64,000 nucleotides of DNA, from assembly GCA_027704905.1 (NCBI GenBank), contig CM051002.1:3700086-3764085 (forward strand), given 5' to 3'. The DNA comes from Muraenolepis orangiensis (Eukaryota; Chordata; Actinopteri; Gadiformes; Muraenolepididae). The translations under genes were made by a program, and so were the position numbers. The notes beneath the pieces were generated by a model, which did not search any database, was not told where the DNA came from, and saw only the letters and a list, made by a program, of their open reading frames with translations. Positions 46,453-58,634 of the stretch are shown here, piece after piece (the stretch's first letter is position 1; each line of letters starts with the position of its first letter).

Positions 46453-48920
46453 GCATGCCGGCTATTATGAAAACGTCTTCCAAAAATGCTTCCCATAATT
46501 ATAAATCTAATTGGCAAAAAATTCACAAAAAAAATAATTCACAATTACATGGTCCGATGAATAGTAGTCGTGTGGACGAGCCGACATGTCATGGGTGTTA
46601 TTCAATAGTGACAATACCACTGTCTCTGTAATTCATTGCCACACATGCATGAAAGAGAGAGAGAGAGAGAATTGATCTGGTAGCTAGTGTTTGCGTAATC
46701 GGATTGGACCGGGTTGGAGTCACTTCCAATCAAAAAGGACATCTGTTCAACCACCCGGGGGGGGGGGGGGGGTAAGGGGGGTCTCCTTTCCCGCGACCAC
46801 CGGCAAAATAGCGTGCATTTCGCTGGACTGCGTGGGTGGAGTGCATTATTTGCTTCATATCGCCCTTGTTGTGTTACGGTTCATCGACTGTTGTTGTTGT
46901 CCGCAGGTGAGAGGGTGGAAGGCGGCGCGAGGGGATGAGAGGCAACCGAAAAATAACAAGAATTTTTATTTGTGGAACCAAACGCCGGTTACTTTCTGCA
47001 GAACACTTCAAGTGGAAAAAGTCCACCACGAAAGGAAACCTATTTTGCGCCACCATCCTTATCATCATCTTTACAGACATGTGGCCTCGCCTGCACCAGA
47101 TATTGGTTGTACAGTACATGCGTTTGACATACCAGAGATAGCGTTCTTTTACACTCTAAACTTAAATGCTTAAGGGGAATTTCACTTTATTTTACACATG
47201 GAGAAGTCATTTTCACTGCTTTTTGTGTGCACCCCAGACAGGTTATTAGGTTGCTTGTTTTAATGTTTTGATGTTTTTAAACCCCAAAAGCTGTCTGGGT
47301 GTTGCACACACAAAAGCCACACACATGACCCTCCGAGAAGAGTGTTTTAAAGTGGAATTCCCCTCAAACTGCTTTTTCTGGTTCTCCTTCTCCTTCGTTC
47401 TTTGTTGCCAGAATGTGGTTACAAGCAAATATGAAGGATAAACTGAACTCAAAATATTATTTATATTATTTCAAACTGAGTTATAGTATTTCAAAATTAA
47501 TTAATTAATTAATTGGTGTATTATTCTAGCTAGAGGCTGCAAGCAACGGGGGGCTGCAGAGAAAAGCTGATAACATAACTAGCTAGTTTAACAAAGTTGA
47601 TACTTAGCATGATCCTCACACGTCTCTTCATAAGATCTATGCCCTTGAGACCCTGTTTCTATGGGCTCCATTAGAGCTGAGGATAAGGCTTTTCTTCCCC
47701 CCCCCCCAAGGCCATCGTTTCACCTGCTCTGTCGCTGTCAGTTGTCACCCTCCCACCACCTCCATCCCCAAAATATCTGCTGTCACTTAGATAGTGCTGC
47801 CCGGAGGCACCAACAAGGCGTTAACAAATACAGAAACAAAAAAATGTAATAAATAATACAAAATACAAAAACATTGAAGTTGAAGACAGAAGCATTTTAT
47901 GTCATTCTGCACACTCACACAGACACACACACACACACACACACACACATGCTCTATACCTGAGACAGCGCTGGGTTCTGTTCTCGCCACCCTGGTGCCT
48001 TCGGTTCCAGCGCACAGCCGAACTCTGGATGAAGTCATTTGAACTGTTATTCTTTCAGAAGGCAGCGGGATAAAAGCACAAAGAGACTTTATTGAGCTGA
48101 CATAGATTATCTAGACGGGGCGCAGAGCAATACAGAGCCTCGTCGTTGGCGCTGAACATACTGTAGGCTTAATGGTGGATATAATAGGTGTCAAGGCATC
48201 TTCTCTCTCTCCACTGGGCACTGAGTTTTAAAGCACAGGCTTTCCCGGGGAAGGTCTGTAAAACATAACAGCATGTAAAAAGGAACAGCCTGTAGTGCAT
48301 TTCAAGCAGCCTCACGGTTAACCTGTCACTGAAGTTAGCTGTGGGTGGGTTCAGAGCTTATATTTCAGTCAGCATAAAGGCAAGTCCCCCCCTCCCACAT
48401 TTTAACTGTAGTCCTAATACAGCTTGCCTCACTCCAATCAAATCGTCCTTTAAATGGAGAGCATTATTCACCTGAGTTTTGATAGGGCACTGAACATATC
48501 TGAGGCAGGGAGGAACGACTTGGTTGTTGTCTGATGGTTGTTTTTTCCTCGCTTTTTATATTTTTAAAGAGTGAATCCGTACACGTCGTCCAGGTGTTTT
48601 CAGAACAAAGTGGCACTCAGATTATTCTCCCTGATTGACTACGCAGGTATTTGTCTTAATTATTATTTGAAGCTGCTCTACACGCCACACCAAGGAACGC
48701 TTAGTCACTGTTTGTGTAGTTGGTGCTACAAACGGCGAAGACAATGCATGATATATTCCGGTGACTGGTAACGGATCATAGTGTCAACAAACAAACAGGG
48801 AGTAAACGGGACAAAATAGATTAGGCCCTTAAAAAATACATCAACAACTACACAAACAAACAGCACCAACGCAAAATTCAGATCAAGGGATCTGAGATGA
48901 AAATAATGAATACAAATGCA
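46453..48920. other. intergenic, nothing recognised
   Basis: Contains a poly-G run (46757-46774), a short GA run, a (CA)n at 47923-47949, and otherwise unique-looking AT-rich sequence without convincing exons. Confidence 0.5.
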
Positions 48921-49062
48921 TATATATCTATATATATGTATATATATAATATATTTTAAAATATAAAAATTATAATAATATAATAATATAATTAATAATT
49001 AATAATTAATAATTAATAATTATATTATTATAATATTATTATTATTATAATAATTAATAATC
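48921..49062. repeat. AT-rich (TAATAAT)n palindromic tract
   Basis: Tandem taataattaat units followed by their complement (attattataatattattatt). Almost no G or C. Confidence 0.9.
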
Positions 49063-49121
49063 TACCCGCGGACCCACCACCTACGGGAAGAACCGCTGGG
49101 GTCGGGTGCACTGCCAGTTAG

Positions 49122-50123
49122 GTGGCAGTGAAGGCACCTAACCTCGATGGACCAAACCCAGAGACCAAACAGAGACTGGCTTTGGGGATGTGGAATGTCA
49201 CCTCTCTGGAGGGGAAGGAGCCTGAGCTTGTGGTGGGGCTTACCTCTATGCACAGCACTGGCTCTGGAACTAAACTCCTGGATAGGGGTTGGACTCTTTC
49301 CTTCTCTGGAGGAACTCAGGGTGTGAGGCGCCGGGCGGGTGTGGGGATACTCACAACTCACAAAACTCTGACTGTTGTTTGTGCCTATGCACAAAACAAT
49401 AGTTCGGAATATCTCGCCTTCTTGCACACCCTGGATGGAGTCCTGCATGGGGATCCTGAAGGGGACTCCATAGTCCTCCTGGGTGACTAGAACGCACACG
49501 TGGGTAACGATGGGGAAACTTGGAAGGGTGTGTTGGGGATGAACGGCCTACCTGATCTGAACCGGAGTGGGGTTTGTTATTGGATTTTTGTGCTAGTCAT
49601 GGATTGGCTTAACAAACACCATGTTCAAACATAAGGATGCTCATAAGTGTACATGGTACCAGAGTACCTTAGGTCAAAGGTCAATGATCGATTTTGTCCT
49701 GAGACATCTGACCTGAGGCCGCATGTTTTGGACACTCGGGTGAAGAGAGGGGCAGAGCTGTCAACCGATCACCATCTGGTGGTGAGTTGGGTAAGATGGC
49801 GGGGGAAGCCTCTGGACAGACCTGGTAAGCCCAAACGTGTAGTGCGGGTGAACTGGGAACGTCTGGTGGATGCCCCTGTCCAGGAGACCTTCAACTCCCA
49901 CATCCGGTGGAAATTTTTGGGCATCTCTGTGGAGGCTGGGGGCATTGAGCCAGAATGGTCTTTGTTCAAAGCTTCTATTGCCGAAGCTGTGTTTGAGAGC
50001 TGTGGCCTCAAGGTCATTGGTGCCTCAAGGGGCGGACATCCTCGGACTTCGTGGTGGACACAGGTGGTCAGGGAAGCTGTCCGGCTTAAGAAGGAGGCCT
50101 TCCAGGCTATGTTAGCCTGTTAG
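49122..50123 (+). pseudogene. RTE-like endonuclease domain with stop in the GDFN motif
   Basis: The first open part reads MWNVTSLEGKEPELV, RRAGVGILT, VVCAYAQNNS and SIVLLGD, then a TAG replaces Phe of the catalytic GDFN motif (about 49488). After a frame change the second part (49647-50123) reads DRFCPETSDLRPHVLDTRVK and GAELSTDHHLVVS (the conserved DH pair), then WWTQVVREAVRLKKEAFQ. The domain N-terminus lacks a segment compared with the family as I remember it. Not functional. Confidence 0.8.
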
Positions 50124-50138
50124 ACTCCGGACTCAGTT

Positions 50139-50335
50139 ACGAAGTGCGGCAGTATAGCTCAGGAGGTAGAGCGGTCGCCTCACAACTGCTGGTTCGATCC
50201 CCGCCGTCGGTGGTTGAATGTGTGTATGAATGGGTGAATGTGAGGCATGACTTGTAAAGCACTTTGAGTAACCACTGGTTAGAAAAGCGCTATATAAATG
50301 TCCATTTACCACAAAGTATCGACAGGCCAAGAGGA
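50139..50335 (+). repeat. tRNA-derived SINE inserted in the RTE LINE
   Basis: It begins gtgcggcagtatagctcagg, then gtagagcggtcgcctcaca (A-box region) and ggttcgatccccgcc (B-box), and ends agcgctatataaatgtccat. The flanks acgaagt (left) and acaaagt (right) may be a 7-bp target duplication with one mismatch. LINE codons continue on both sides. Confidence 0.85.
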
Positions 50336-50389
50336 CGGCAGCCTCAGCTGTAGCGGAGGCAAAGGAATTCGGAAAAGCCATGGAGAACA

Positions 50390-51612
50390 GAGATGATAAT
50401 CATCGGTCCGAAGCAACAACGACCACTATTTGAAGATGTCGCACTGCTGTTTGAGGGCTCTACTGTGGCCCAAAGCTCTTGTGTGAAGAATCTTGGTGTC
50501 CTGTTCGACCCGACGCTATCTTTCAGTCAACATGTAAAATATATAACCAGAACTGCATTTTTCCATCTTAGAAACATTGCTAGAATACGACCAATGCTGT
50601 CTGCCGCGGATGCAGAGACACTCATCCACGCGTTTATATCGTCTAGACTAGATTACTGTAATGCACTGTTTTCTGGGTTACCGAACTCTGCTACCAAAAG
50701 CCTCCAGCTTGTGCAGAACGCTGCTGCTAGACTTTTGACTAGGACCAGAAAGTTTGACCACATTACTCCAATTCTGTCCTCGCTCCACTGGCTTCCAGTT
50801 AATGCGAGGACAGATTTTAAGGTGCTACTACTTACTTATAAAATCCTACACGGATTAGCACCCTCATACCTGAAGGACCTTATTGTTCCCTATTGTCCTT
50901 CTCGGCCCCTCCGGTCTTCAGGAGCCGGCCTTCTATCAATCCCAAAAGTCATAAAGAAATCAGCAGGGAATAGAGCCTTCTCCTACCGTGCGCCCTATTT
51001 GTGGAACAGTCTGCCACCTGTAATAAGGGAAGCAGACTCTGTTGAAATATTTAAATCTAAACTTAAAACCTACCTTTTTACATTGTCGTTTGGTGCCTAG
51101 GAGTGCCCCTCAGCTCTCATTACAGCTAAATCGACCCGTTAGTCAGCACTAACCTACCCCTGCTGCCGATAGGTACTAGACTAGAGGTTCTCTACATGTT
51201 CCATGTCCACCCTACCCCATCTAACCACACCGCAGTCTGCTTCTGTTTTCCAGTGTGCTGCTGTGATCCCCACCTGAAGGATACCGGCCAGCACCACACA
51301 AATCATCTTCTCATTTTAATATTTGTATATTGTGTATATTATATGTATATTATTATTATTATCTTTGTACTTTGTACATTACTATAAGTCACTTATGGCA
51401 CCCATTGCACTCCTGAACCATCCCTGGAAGGAGGGATCCCCTTCTACTCTGTGTTCCTTCTCAATATTTCTTCCTACGTAATTAAGGGAGTTTTTTCTTG
51501 CCCTTAGGGGGGCTAGGGTTTGGGGGGTGTTGTAAACATGTGGCATGTGAAGCCCTTTGAGACTATAACTGTGATTAAGGGCTATACAAATAAAATTGAC
51601 TTGACTTGACTT
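50390..51612 (+). mobile_element. L2-like LINE 3' fragment inserted in the RTE LINE
   Basis: A 5'-truncated L2 element. The 708-nt open segment (50393-51100) encodes CVKNLGVLFDPTLSFSQHV, AFFHLRNIARIRPML, ISSRLDYCNALFSGLP, VQNAAARLLTRTRKFDHI, LHWLPVNARTDFKVLLLTYK, APYLWNSLPP and FKSKLKTYLF to a stop. A 3' UTR of about 510 bp follows, ending aaataaaattgacttgactt, an AATAAA plus a TTGAC tail. The flanks gagaa at both junctions may be a short target duplication. The coding part shows no stop, so this insertion looks younger than its host LINE. Confidence 0.88.
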
Positions 51613-51870
51613 GAGAAGGACCTTCAGTTGGCACCAGAGCGTTTCTGGCAAACAATCCGGCACCTCAGGAGGGGGAAGAGTGGACCCATCCAAGCTGTGT
51701 ACAGAAACGGTGGGACATTGCTGACCTCAACTGAGGAGGTGATCGGGCAGTGGAAAGAGCACTTTGAGGAACTTCTTAACCCAACTACACCCTCAATGGT
51801 AGAGACAGAGCTGGAGGATGAAGGACGGCAAACATCAAAAGAGCTGGGTCCGAATTCTCTGAAGTAAGTC
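51613..51870 (+). pseudogene. RTE-like LINE, linker between endonuclease and RT
   Basis: It resumes the host LINE after the L2 insertion: KDLQLAPERFWQTIRHLRRG, GPIQAVYRNGGTLLTSTEEV and QWKEHFEELLNPTTPS. It matches the RTE region just before the RT domain. A large internal deletion joins it to the palm sequence after about 51870. Confidence 0.78.
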
Positions 51871-52297
51871 GGGCCTGTTCTCAGTTGGTGTTGGCCTCCG
51901 CCAGGGCTGCGCTTTGTCACCCATCCTTGTGATTTTCATGGACAGGATTTCAAGGCATAGTCATGGAGGGAAGGGGTTTCAGTATGGGGGGCTCAGGATT
52001 GAGTCGCTGCTGTTTGCAGATGATGTGGTCCTGTTTGCATCATCAGTATGTGACCAGCACTCACTGGATCAGTTTGCAGCGTAGTGTGAAGCGGCTGGGA
52101 TGAGGATCAGCACCTCCAAATCTGAGGCTATGGTTCTTCGCAGGAAACTGGTGGATTGTCTACTCCAAATAGGGAGGGAGTCCTTATCCCAAGTGAAGGA
52201 GTTCAAGTGGGAACCTCTCGGGATAGAGTAATCAGTCTGACTCATTGACTTATTATTTATATTTTTATTATTATTATTATTATAATTATTATTATTA

Positions 52298-52790
52298 TCC
52301 ATCCATCCATCCATCCATCTTCTCCCGCTTATCCGTAATCGGGTCGCGGAGGTAGCAGCTTCAGCAGGGGACTCCAAACTTCCCTCTCCCTGGCAACATC
52401 GACTAGCTCTGACTGGGGGATCCCGAGGCGTTCCCAGGCCAGTGTGGAGATGTAATCACCCCACCTGTACCTCGGTCTTCCCCGTGGTCTCTTCCCAGTT
52501 GGATGTGCCTGGAAAACCTCCCTCGGGAGGCGACCAGGAAGCATCCTTACTAGATGCCCGAACCACCTCAACTGGCCATAGGTGAGGGTAGGAACGAAGA
52601 CTGATCGGTAGATCGAGAGCTTTGCCTTCTGGCTCAGCTCTCTTTTGGTTACAACGGTGCGCCAAAGTGCACCCAATACCGCTCCCGCTGCACCTATTCT
52701 CCTGTCAATCTCACACTCCATCCTCCCCTCACTCGAGAACAAGACCCCGAGATACTTGAACTCCTTCACTTGGGATAACTCCCTTATTCT
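52298..52790 (-). mobile_element. inverted 3' end of an RTE/Rex3-like LINE with GATG tail
   Basis: The minus strand encodes QVKEFKYLGVLFSSEGRMEC, IDRRIGAAGAVLGALWR, ELSQKAKLSIYRSVFVPTL, then (after an internal deletion) GQLRWFGHLVRMLPGRLPR, RPRGRPRYRW and LLPPRPDYG to a stop. It ends with a (GATG)n tail at 52298-52320 (ccatcc repeats on the + strand). Its first codons duplicate the last ones of the + strand copy ending at 52208. Confidence 0.85.
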
Positions 52791-52799
52791 CCCTCACTT

Positions 52800-53145
52800 A
52801 TTATTATTATTAATAATTATTTAAATATGTTAGGTAATGATATCAAGGCTTGTAGATGGTGTTTAGTATGTTTATACCAGACGTCAAGTCACCCTAGATT
52901 CCTCTGGATGCTAAGGAAGCAAAACTAATCACTAATCCTCACTGGAGCCACTTCAGCGGGCATGTTGTCTAATTGGAAAAAAGAGAAGAGACCGGACGAT
53001 TACAACAGTAATACAAATCAGGAGGCTTTCAACAAGAGACTGGGGTGAGAATTTGAGTGGCACGGTTTATAATGTGTGTGTGCTTACTTATTTATCGAAG
53101 TGTGTGTGTTGGCACAGCAAGAGGAGGGGGTGCTCAAGGGGGTGT

Positions 53146-53196
<51 letters not shown>

Positions 53197-53671
53197 TGTG
53201 TGTCTGTGTGTGTCTGTGCGGATTGGGGGTGATTTGAATATCATTTGGCTGGCATGGAGCATGTTTCCCTGGCGTATCAAAGTGATTGGTCGGATACAAG
53301 AAACCCTTCCCGTACAACACACCTCTTCATCACACACCTCTGACTCATTTTCTGAGAGGACGAGGAAGGGCGATTAAGCACTCTTTAATAATGAATTTGA
53401 CAGTGAGTAAGAGAGAGGATTTAAGAGAGAGAGAGAGACGATAAGTGAAACAAGTGTAATCTTCTCTCCCTCTCTCTCTCCTAAATCCTAGGCCCCAACA
53501 GTGGCCTGCCCAGGTGATTCAGAGCTGTTATAATTAGAGGCATTTTGAACATAGATCTGTCTCGTGCGCCAAGGTAAACTAATCTCCAAAAGAGGTATAT
53601 TTAGCAAATAATTTGGTTTAACGTAGAGTCACATATTGCTGTACTTTTCTTAATGTTGTTGATGCTTTTTG
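52800..53671. other. intergenic
   Basis: Holds a (TG)n array (53140-53213) and a short GA patch near 53430. No gene is recognised. Confidence 0.6.
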
Positions 53672-53905
53672 TCTATTGGGGCGGCAGTTGCTCACAAGTC
53701 TGTTAGGACTTGGCTTGGGAACCGGAAGGTGGCCGGTTCAAGACCCCCAAACACCTCAGCACTGCCTAGTTGCCCTTCAGCAAGGCACCAGACCCCCTAC
53801 ACTGCTCCCTGGGCAGCTGAATATAAAATTGCTGCCCACTGCTGCTATTTCTAGGATGGGTTAAATGCAGAGAAACAAATTTCACTGTGTTCCAGATTTA
53901 GATTC
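53672..53905 (+). repeat. tRNA-derived SINE
   Basis: It begins ggggcggcagttgctcaca and contains ggttcaagacccccaa (B-box-like), ttcagcaaggcaccagaccc, tgctgcccactgctgct and gggttaaatgcagagaaaca. It ends near ccagatttagattc, the family's ATTTAG-type tail. Confidence 0.78.
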
Positions 53906-54984
53906 AGATGACCCAAGCCACATGACTCAACCACTGAAGATGGAGCAATGCATGGTTAATGGGTACTGTGGGCACATTGGTATGTTTGTACGACTGTGAA
54001 TCCTTGTTGTCGCTTGAAATCTTGAATTCAAGATTTAGTCGATTGATGTCTGCTTTTGTACGACTGTTAGAATGCAATTAATGAGCCATTACTTGTTTTA
54101 GTGTATTTTGACTTGCACGACTCTCCTCCCATCCCTGTAATGCCCCAATTACACCAAAGTAGTTATATTCCGTTCTACCCTGTTCTAAAAAAAATACTAG
54201 AGCGTGCTGTGATCACGGTAGAATGCGTAGTTTGGTGTAAAATACGATGCTAGTTCGTTCAAAAGCCTCAATTGAAGTCCTCAATACCTCTATCTCGTTC
54301 TTATCTCATTCTTCTTCTGGATGAAACCAACATTCAACATGTTAATGTATGCAAAGTTATCCATGGTTCTGGGCACAAATCTTGCAAATCTTCACGTCAG
54401 GAAATTATGTGCACTGCCCGAAATCTCAACCCCAACTGATGAACCTGAATCAGCCGTGACATTTATGTCCGACTGCACCACATCGTAACACGTCACTAGT
54501 AGGTTTGAAGTAAGGCAATTCCGTTCGTAGTACATCTGGCTCATTTTAAGTACGTTGTCAAACGTCTAATTGCCGAACGGGATGGACGGGATAACATTTT
54601 GAGCAGGCTCAAAGTTCTAGAGCACCCTCCCCGTCAGAGCCCGTCCATGAAGTTTGTAAAAAGACTGTACATAGTTGCTACTACGTCCACTATGTTTATG
54701 CACTGTTGGAGCCCGTTCAATATTTTCAAGAATGTATTGAAAACTAGTTTTGTGTGATGGGGGTATAAGATCGGAGTATCGGAGGTTCGGAGGTTCAAGC
54801 CCTCCTCCGAAGGGCCTTCAACTGTAAGGCAGCCGTCAGGATGCAAAAGGTGTCTGCCCATTGGTCTGGTGGCAAAAGACAGGTAGGATTGTTGTGGTGT
54901 GTGCTTCGCATTCCCGCCTACACAACCGCAGCTGCCTATAGTCTTTCTGTGCTCTGTCCCTTCGCACTTAAAAAAAAAATCTAT
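53906..54984. other. intergenic, nothing recognised
   Basis: AT-rich with no convincing exon. The region 54770-54900 has a gaggttcggaggttcaagcc patch of unknown origin. Confidence 0.5.
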
Positions 54985-55275
54985 ATCTAAGGATTTCGAG
55001 GATTTGAGTCCTCTGTATTGGTACACACACAGGGAAATGTGTTTTTCTGCACCCATCCTTGTATTTGGAGCCGTGGGCAGCTATTGTATATACAAAATAG
55101 CACCAGGGGGGCAGTGTAGGGGTCTGGTGCCTTGCTCAAGGGCACCTCGGCAGTGCCCATGAGGCGAACTGGCAACTTTTACAAGCTCACTCCATACTTG
55201 GTCTGTATTTTCCCGGGTACTTGAACCGGCGACCCTCCGAAGTCCTAACAGACTGAGCTACTGCCGTCTTTATTC
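54985..55275 (-). repeat. tRNA-derived SINE, minus orientation, near complete
   Basis: The reverse complement starts with a tRNA-like segment (agtagctcagtctgttagga; ggttcaagtacccgg) and continues through gccttgagcaaggcaccaga-type sequence to ccaatacagaggactcaaat and a tagatata tail. Confidence 0.78.
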
Positions 55276-56630
55276 AACAGGTCCAGTGGGACACACACAC
55301 ATTACTATTAAATTTATTACAAGTGCTTGTGAAAGCACTTGAACTGCACCCATGGACACATGTATAGACAGTTGAACAAAGTTAACTTAGCTAGTCTATT
55401 ACATCTGCATAATAACAGCTAAAATAACTAGGAAAATGTACTGCATTGACACAGAAATCCACCAAAAGTATGACATACATAGTAGCTGGATTTCTATCTT
55501 ACAGTTGAAGCACATTTTAAGTGAACTTTTGGAAGTTCGCACAAAACAAGAAAGAAAAAAAGGAAATGCAAATGTGTTGTGTTTCCATAAACTTACGACT
55601 ACGTCAGCAATGAGGGATATTGGGCAGTGACAGGAACGCTTGAGAAGAAGCCGACAGTGTATGTTACAATTGATTCCACAAAGTTTTTTCCATCTCCGCT
55701 TTTGCAAATTAATTAAATTTGAATCAGTCAAAAACCACCTCCAGCGAGCGTATCAACTTTTATGCGAATCAGAGGAAGTTGATTTGAATTTTGCCGTTTC
55801 CATCACCTTTTTCTAAGCAAAACTTCAAAATGCGAATATGGTGATGGAAACCCGTTAAGTGTTGGGGCCTCCTCTCCTATCTGCTGTTCCTCTCCCTGAT
55901 CACACATCTCCACTCCTTACAGCACTGATCACGCTGGCTAATAAATCCCACAGTTTTTTATCTGGTCAAATAAACAGTTTTTATGAACTCGACCCAACCC
56001 ACAACTTGCCTCCCTCCCTTGTCATTTCCCTTAGGGAGTTGTGACAATATAGCGACGCTGAATGCAATTATTTTAGTTATAATATCCTCATCACACGGGG
56101 GAGGGGTCACGATCAAAAGCAATCCTAGACCCGTTGGAACTTGTCCCCTTTAAATGAGAAATAACAAATAACATAATAATTAGAGAGGGGGTTTCTGTGT
56201 TGGAAACTCCCAGCACCCCCCCCCCCCCAGCAAGCATTAGCATGATAACGTGGGGCTATCGCCAGGTTGGCTACATTCTAATTGATATTTTTTCTCTCTC
56301 AGTGCTGGTGATTAGCGGAGTTAGTGTGGTTGGTTGGAGGGCCCGGCTGCTGCTCTAAATGAGTCTTTGTGGCCCCGTGAAATGAAATAACGTGAGCTGC
56401 CTATCTTTGTATTCGCTTCTGCTGGGTTAAATTGTTTTCTTGTGAGGCTGTATAATTGCGTTTTATTGTTTATTTTCTTTCACCTTCTCTTCCCCTTTTT
56501 AAGCACTTCTCTGCTTCTCCCCACGTACAGTCAATGTGATATCCTCTCGTTATGCAAATCAATTTTAGTTCCTTTACTTCTTCTTTTTCTTCTCTTCTTT
56601 TTTGTTGTTGTTGTTGTTGTCGTCGTCGTC
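55276..56630. other. intergenic, nothing recognised
   Basis: AT-rich with a C11 run near 56217 and a (TTG)/(TCG)/(TTC) triplet stretch at 56603-56651 that precedes the LINE. Confidence 0.5.
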
Positions 56631-56867
56631 GTCTTCTTCTTCTTCTTCTTTCCTGGTGCATGCTGGGATTTTCGGAGGGTGAAAGAGAGAGAGGAGCGAG
56701 ACGTTTCTCGTTATATTTTCCATTTATTTTTTGTGTAATGGGTTTAATTTAATATAGTTTATAGGTGGTAGTTTGCTTTGCGTCACTTTTCGTGCTTTTG
56801 GGTGGTGTGTGGGGTGTTGTGTGGGCTTTTCCTGCCGGCGTCTCGCCGGCCGGCGTCTGACGGCGCC

Positions 56868-58585
56868 ATGGTAAATGGAGACTTTGCCAAGCTCACGCGG
56901 AAGCATGGCATTAAGATCTCCGCCGGCTTCGCGTGCACTGTGGAGGAGATCGGGCTGGCCGTGGGGGGGAGAAGGTCGAACATGGAAGTATTAAGTCCTT
57001 GGCGCGGATGAACAGCGCGGTGGTGATCTTTCTGGATCAGGTGGAGAAGGTGAACTGCGTCATCGAGACGGGCATCACGGTGAGAGAGTTGTTTGTACAG
57101 GTGCAGCCGCTGATGCTGCCCGCAACCAAAGTTATACTTTCAAATGTTCCCCCCTTCATAACTGATGAGTTCCTCAGTAGAGAACTGTCCAGGCATGGGA
57201 AACTTGTTTCTCCAATGAAAAAGATGCTGTCTGGATGTAAGTCTCAGTTACTGAATCACGTAGTGTCTCACCGCAGACAGGTGTATATGATACTGAACAA
57301 TCGGAATGCAGAGCTTAACCTCCGTTTTTACGTTAAAGTAGATGATTATGACTACGTGATTTTTGCAACATCATCGGTTATGAAGGGGCCGTCTAACGCG
57401 CGGCCGGCTGGGCTGTCTAACGCGCCGGCGGGGCCGTCTAACGCGCCGCCGGCCAGACCGTCTAACGCGCCGCTGGGCCGTCTAACGCGCCAGCGGCGGG
57501 GTCGTCCGCCGCTGCGCCAGGCCCACCCGCGGCTGTTGTGCCGAAACCGCCCGTGGCTGCGCCGGGGCGGACTGCCGTGGCTGCGCCGGGGCGGACTGCC
57601 GCGCCAGCGGCTGATGCGGCGGTTGCAATGGAGCAGCAGGTGGCTGCTGCTGAGGGAGGGGTGTCTCCCACCGTGGCGGCCGCTAACGCGGCCGCTGCGG
57701 TGGGGGAAGGCCCCCCTCCGGAGGCGGCCGCTAGTGCTCCTGAGCAGTCGGTGGTGGCGCGTGGGGTGACGTCTCGGACGCGGAGCGGGCGCGGGCGGGG
57801 GCGAGGTATACAACGCGTTTCTGCTGTTGTGTCCGGCTTGGGGGACTGTGGTGTTGCACAAGGTGTGGGTGTGGGTGACTACGTTCAGGAGGATGTGGTG
57901 GTGTTTTTGCGTGAAGCAGAAGAAAAGGGGGATGGGGGAAAAAATAAAAAATAAAGGGTGAAACCCCTGAGATAAGCAATGAACCACAAGGTGATTCGGC
58001 AAAAGAAAGTGTAGAGACAGGTGAAGTCAGTAAAACACAGGAGGAAGATATGGAGAGTGAAACATATATGGAAAAAACAGGAGAGGAGCAGAAAACATGG
58101 GGGGAGCAGGTGGAGGTTGCTGAGATGGAGGAAGAGGAGGTGGAAACAGAAATGATGAATAAAAAAAAGACTGCTACTAAACGCAGGAGTAATAAAAAAA
58201 ATGTATCAACCGTTGCAAAGAGCAGTAAAGTGGAGAGTGAGGGAAAGGAAGGAAGAGAGCAAGGACAGGCGTAGGAGAGCTGGGATGATTGTATGTCTGA
58301 CAGCAGTGATGTGCCAGGTGTTTTGAGCAGTAGCCAACAAAACAAATGTACACGGCTGAGATGATAAAAAATTACCTGGTGCAGACAAAAAACCAACATA
58401 ACGTGATAGTAGAGGAATATTTCCCAGATTTGGCCATTTTTTGTGCATCAGCAAGGTTCCATATGAAAAGAAGGGAGCAGTCTGTATTGGACGAGCTGGA
58501 GATATATAGACTCAAAAGAATGGTGACCAAAATAAGGAGGCAAATGGGTAGCGGTGAGTTCAGAAAATTCAATGTGTGTGTTTAA
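56868..58585 (+). pseudogene. LINE copy 2 ORF1, frameshifted, zinc knuckle deleted
   Basis: It starts MVNGDFAKLTRKHGI like the other copies. Two extra G in a G-run near 56965 shift the frame, and the rest of the N-terminal domain continues in another frame (VEHGSIKSLARMNSAVV ... DYVIFATSSVMK). After VMK the text jumps directly into the GPSNA repeat: the CFGCGEEGH knuckle and about ten following residues are missing. Further frame changes occur in the repeat, there is a duplicated VAAPGRTA unit, and stops occur at about 57952 and 58273. The C-terminal end (RRQMGSGEFRKFNVCV, stop at 58585) defines the natural ORF1 terminus, 49 bases before ORF2. Confidence 0.85.
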
Positions 58586-58634
58586 TTTATTTGTTTTTAT
58601 TTTATTTTATTTCATTTTTAATATCTCACTCTTA

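Larger units (their letters stand above)
49063..52210 (+). mobile_element. RTE/Rex3-like LINE, with nested insertions
   Basis: The endonuclease part (49063-50135) is followed by a SINE, a short LINE piece, an L2 insertion (50390-51612), more of the same LINE (51613-51870) and RT palm sequence (51880-52208). The RT text includes GLRQGCALSP and FADDVVLFA. The 3' end is missing here and lies inverted at 52298-52790. The GATG-type tail of that part and the text of the ORF fit Rex3 (RTE clade). It is inactive. Confidence 0.8.

Noticed and set aside
49122..50123. Host endonuclease-like gene
   Set aside because: The text is that of an RTE LINE, with a stop in the catalytic GDFN motif and LINE continuation downstream.
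50139..50230. tRNA gene
   Set aside because: A- and B-box-like motifs are present but the segment cannot fold into a full cloverleaf and continues into a SINE body and tail.
52180..52795. Twin-priming inversion during LINE integration
   Set aside because: Twin priming leaves the 3' tail at the outer end. Here the GATG tail is internal, next to the sense part.
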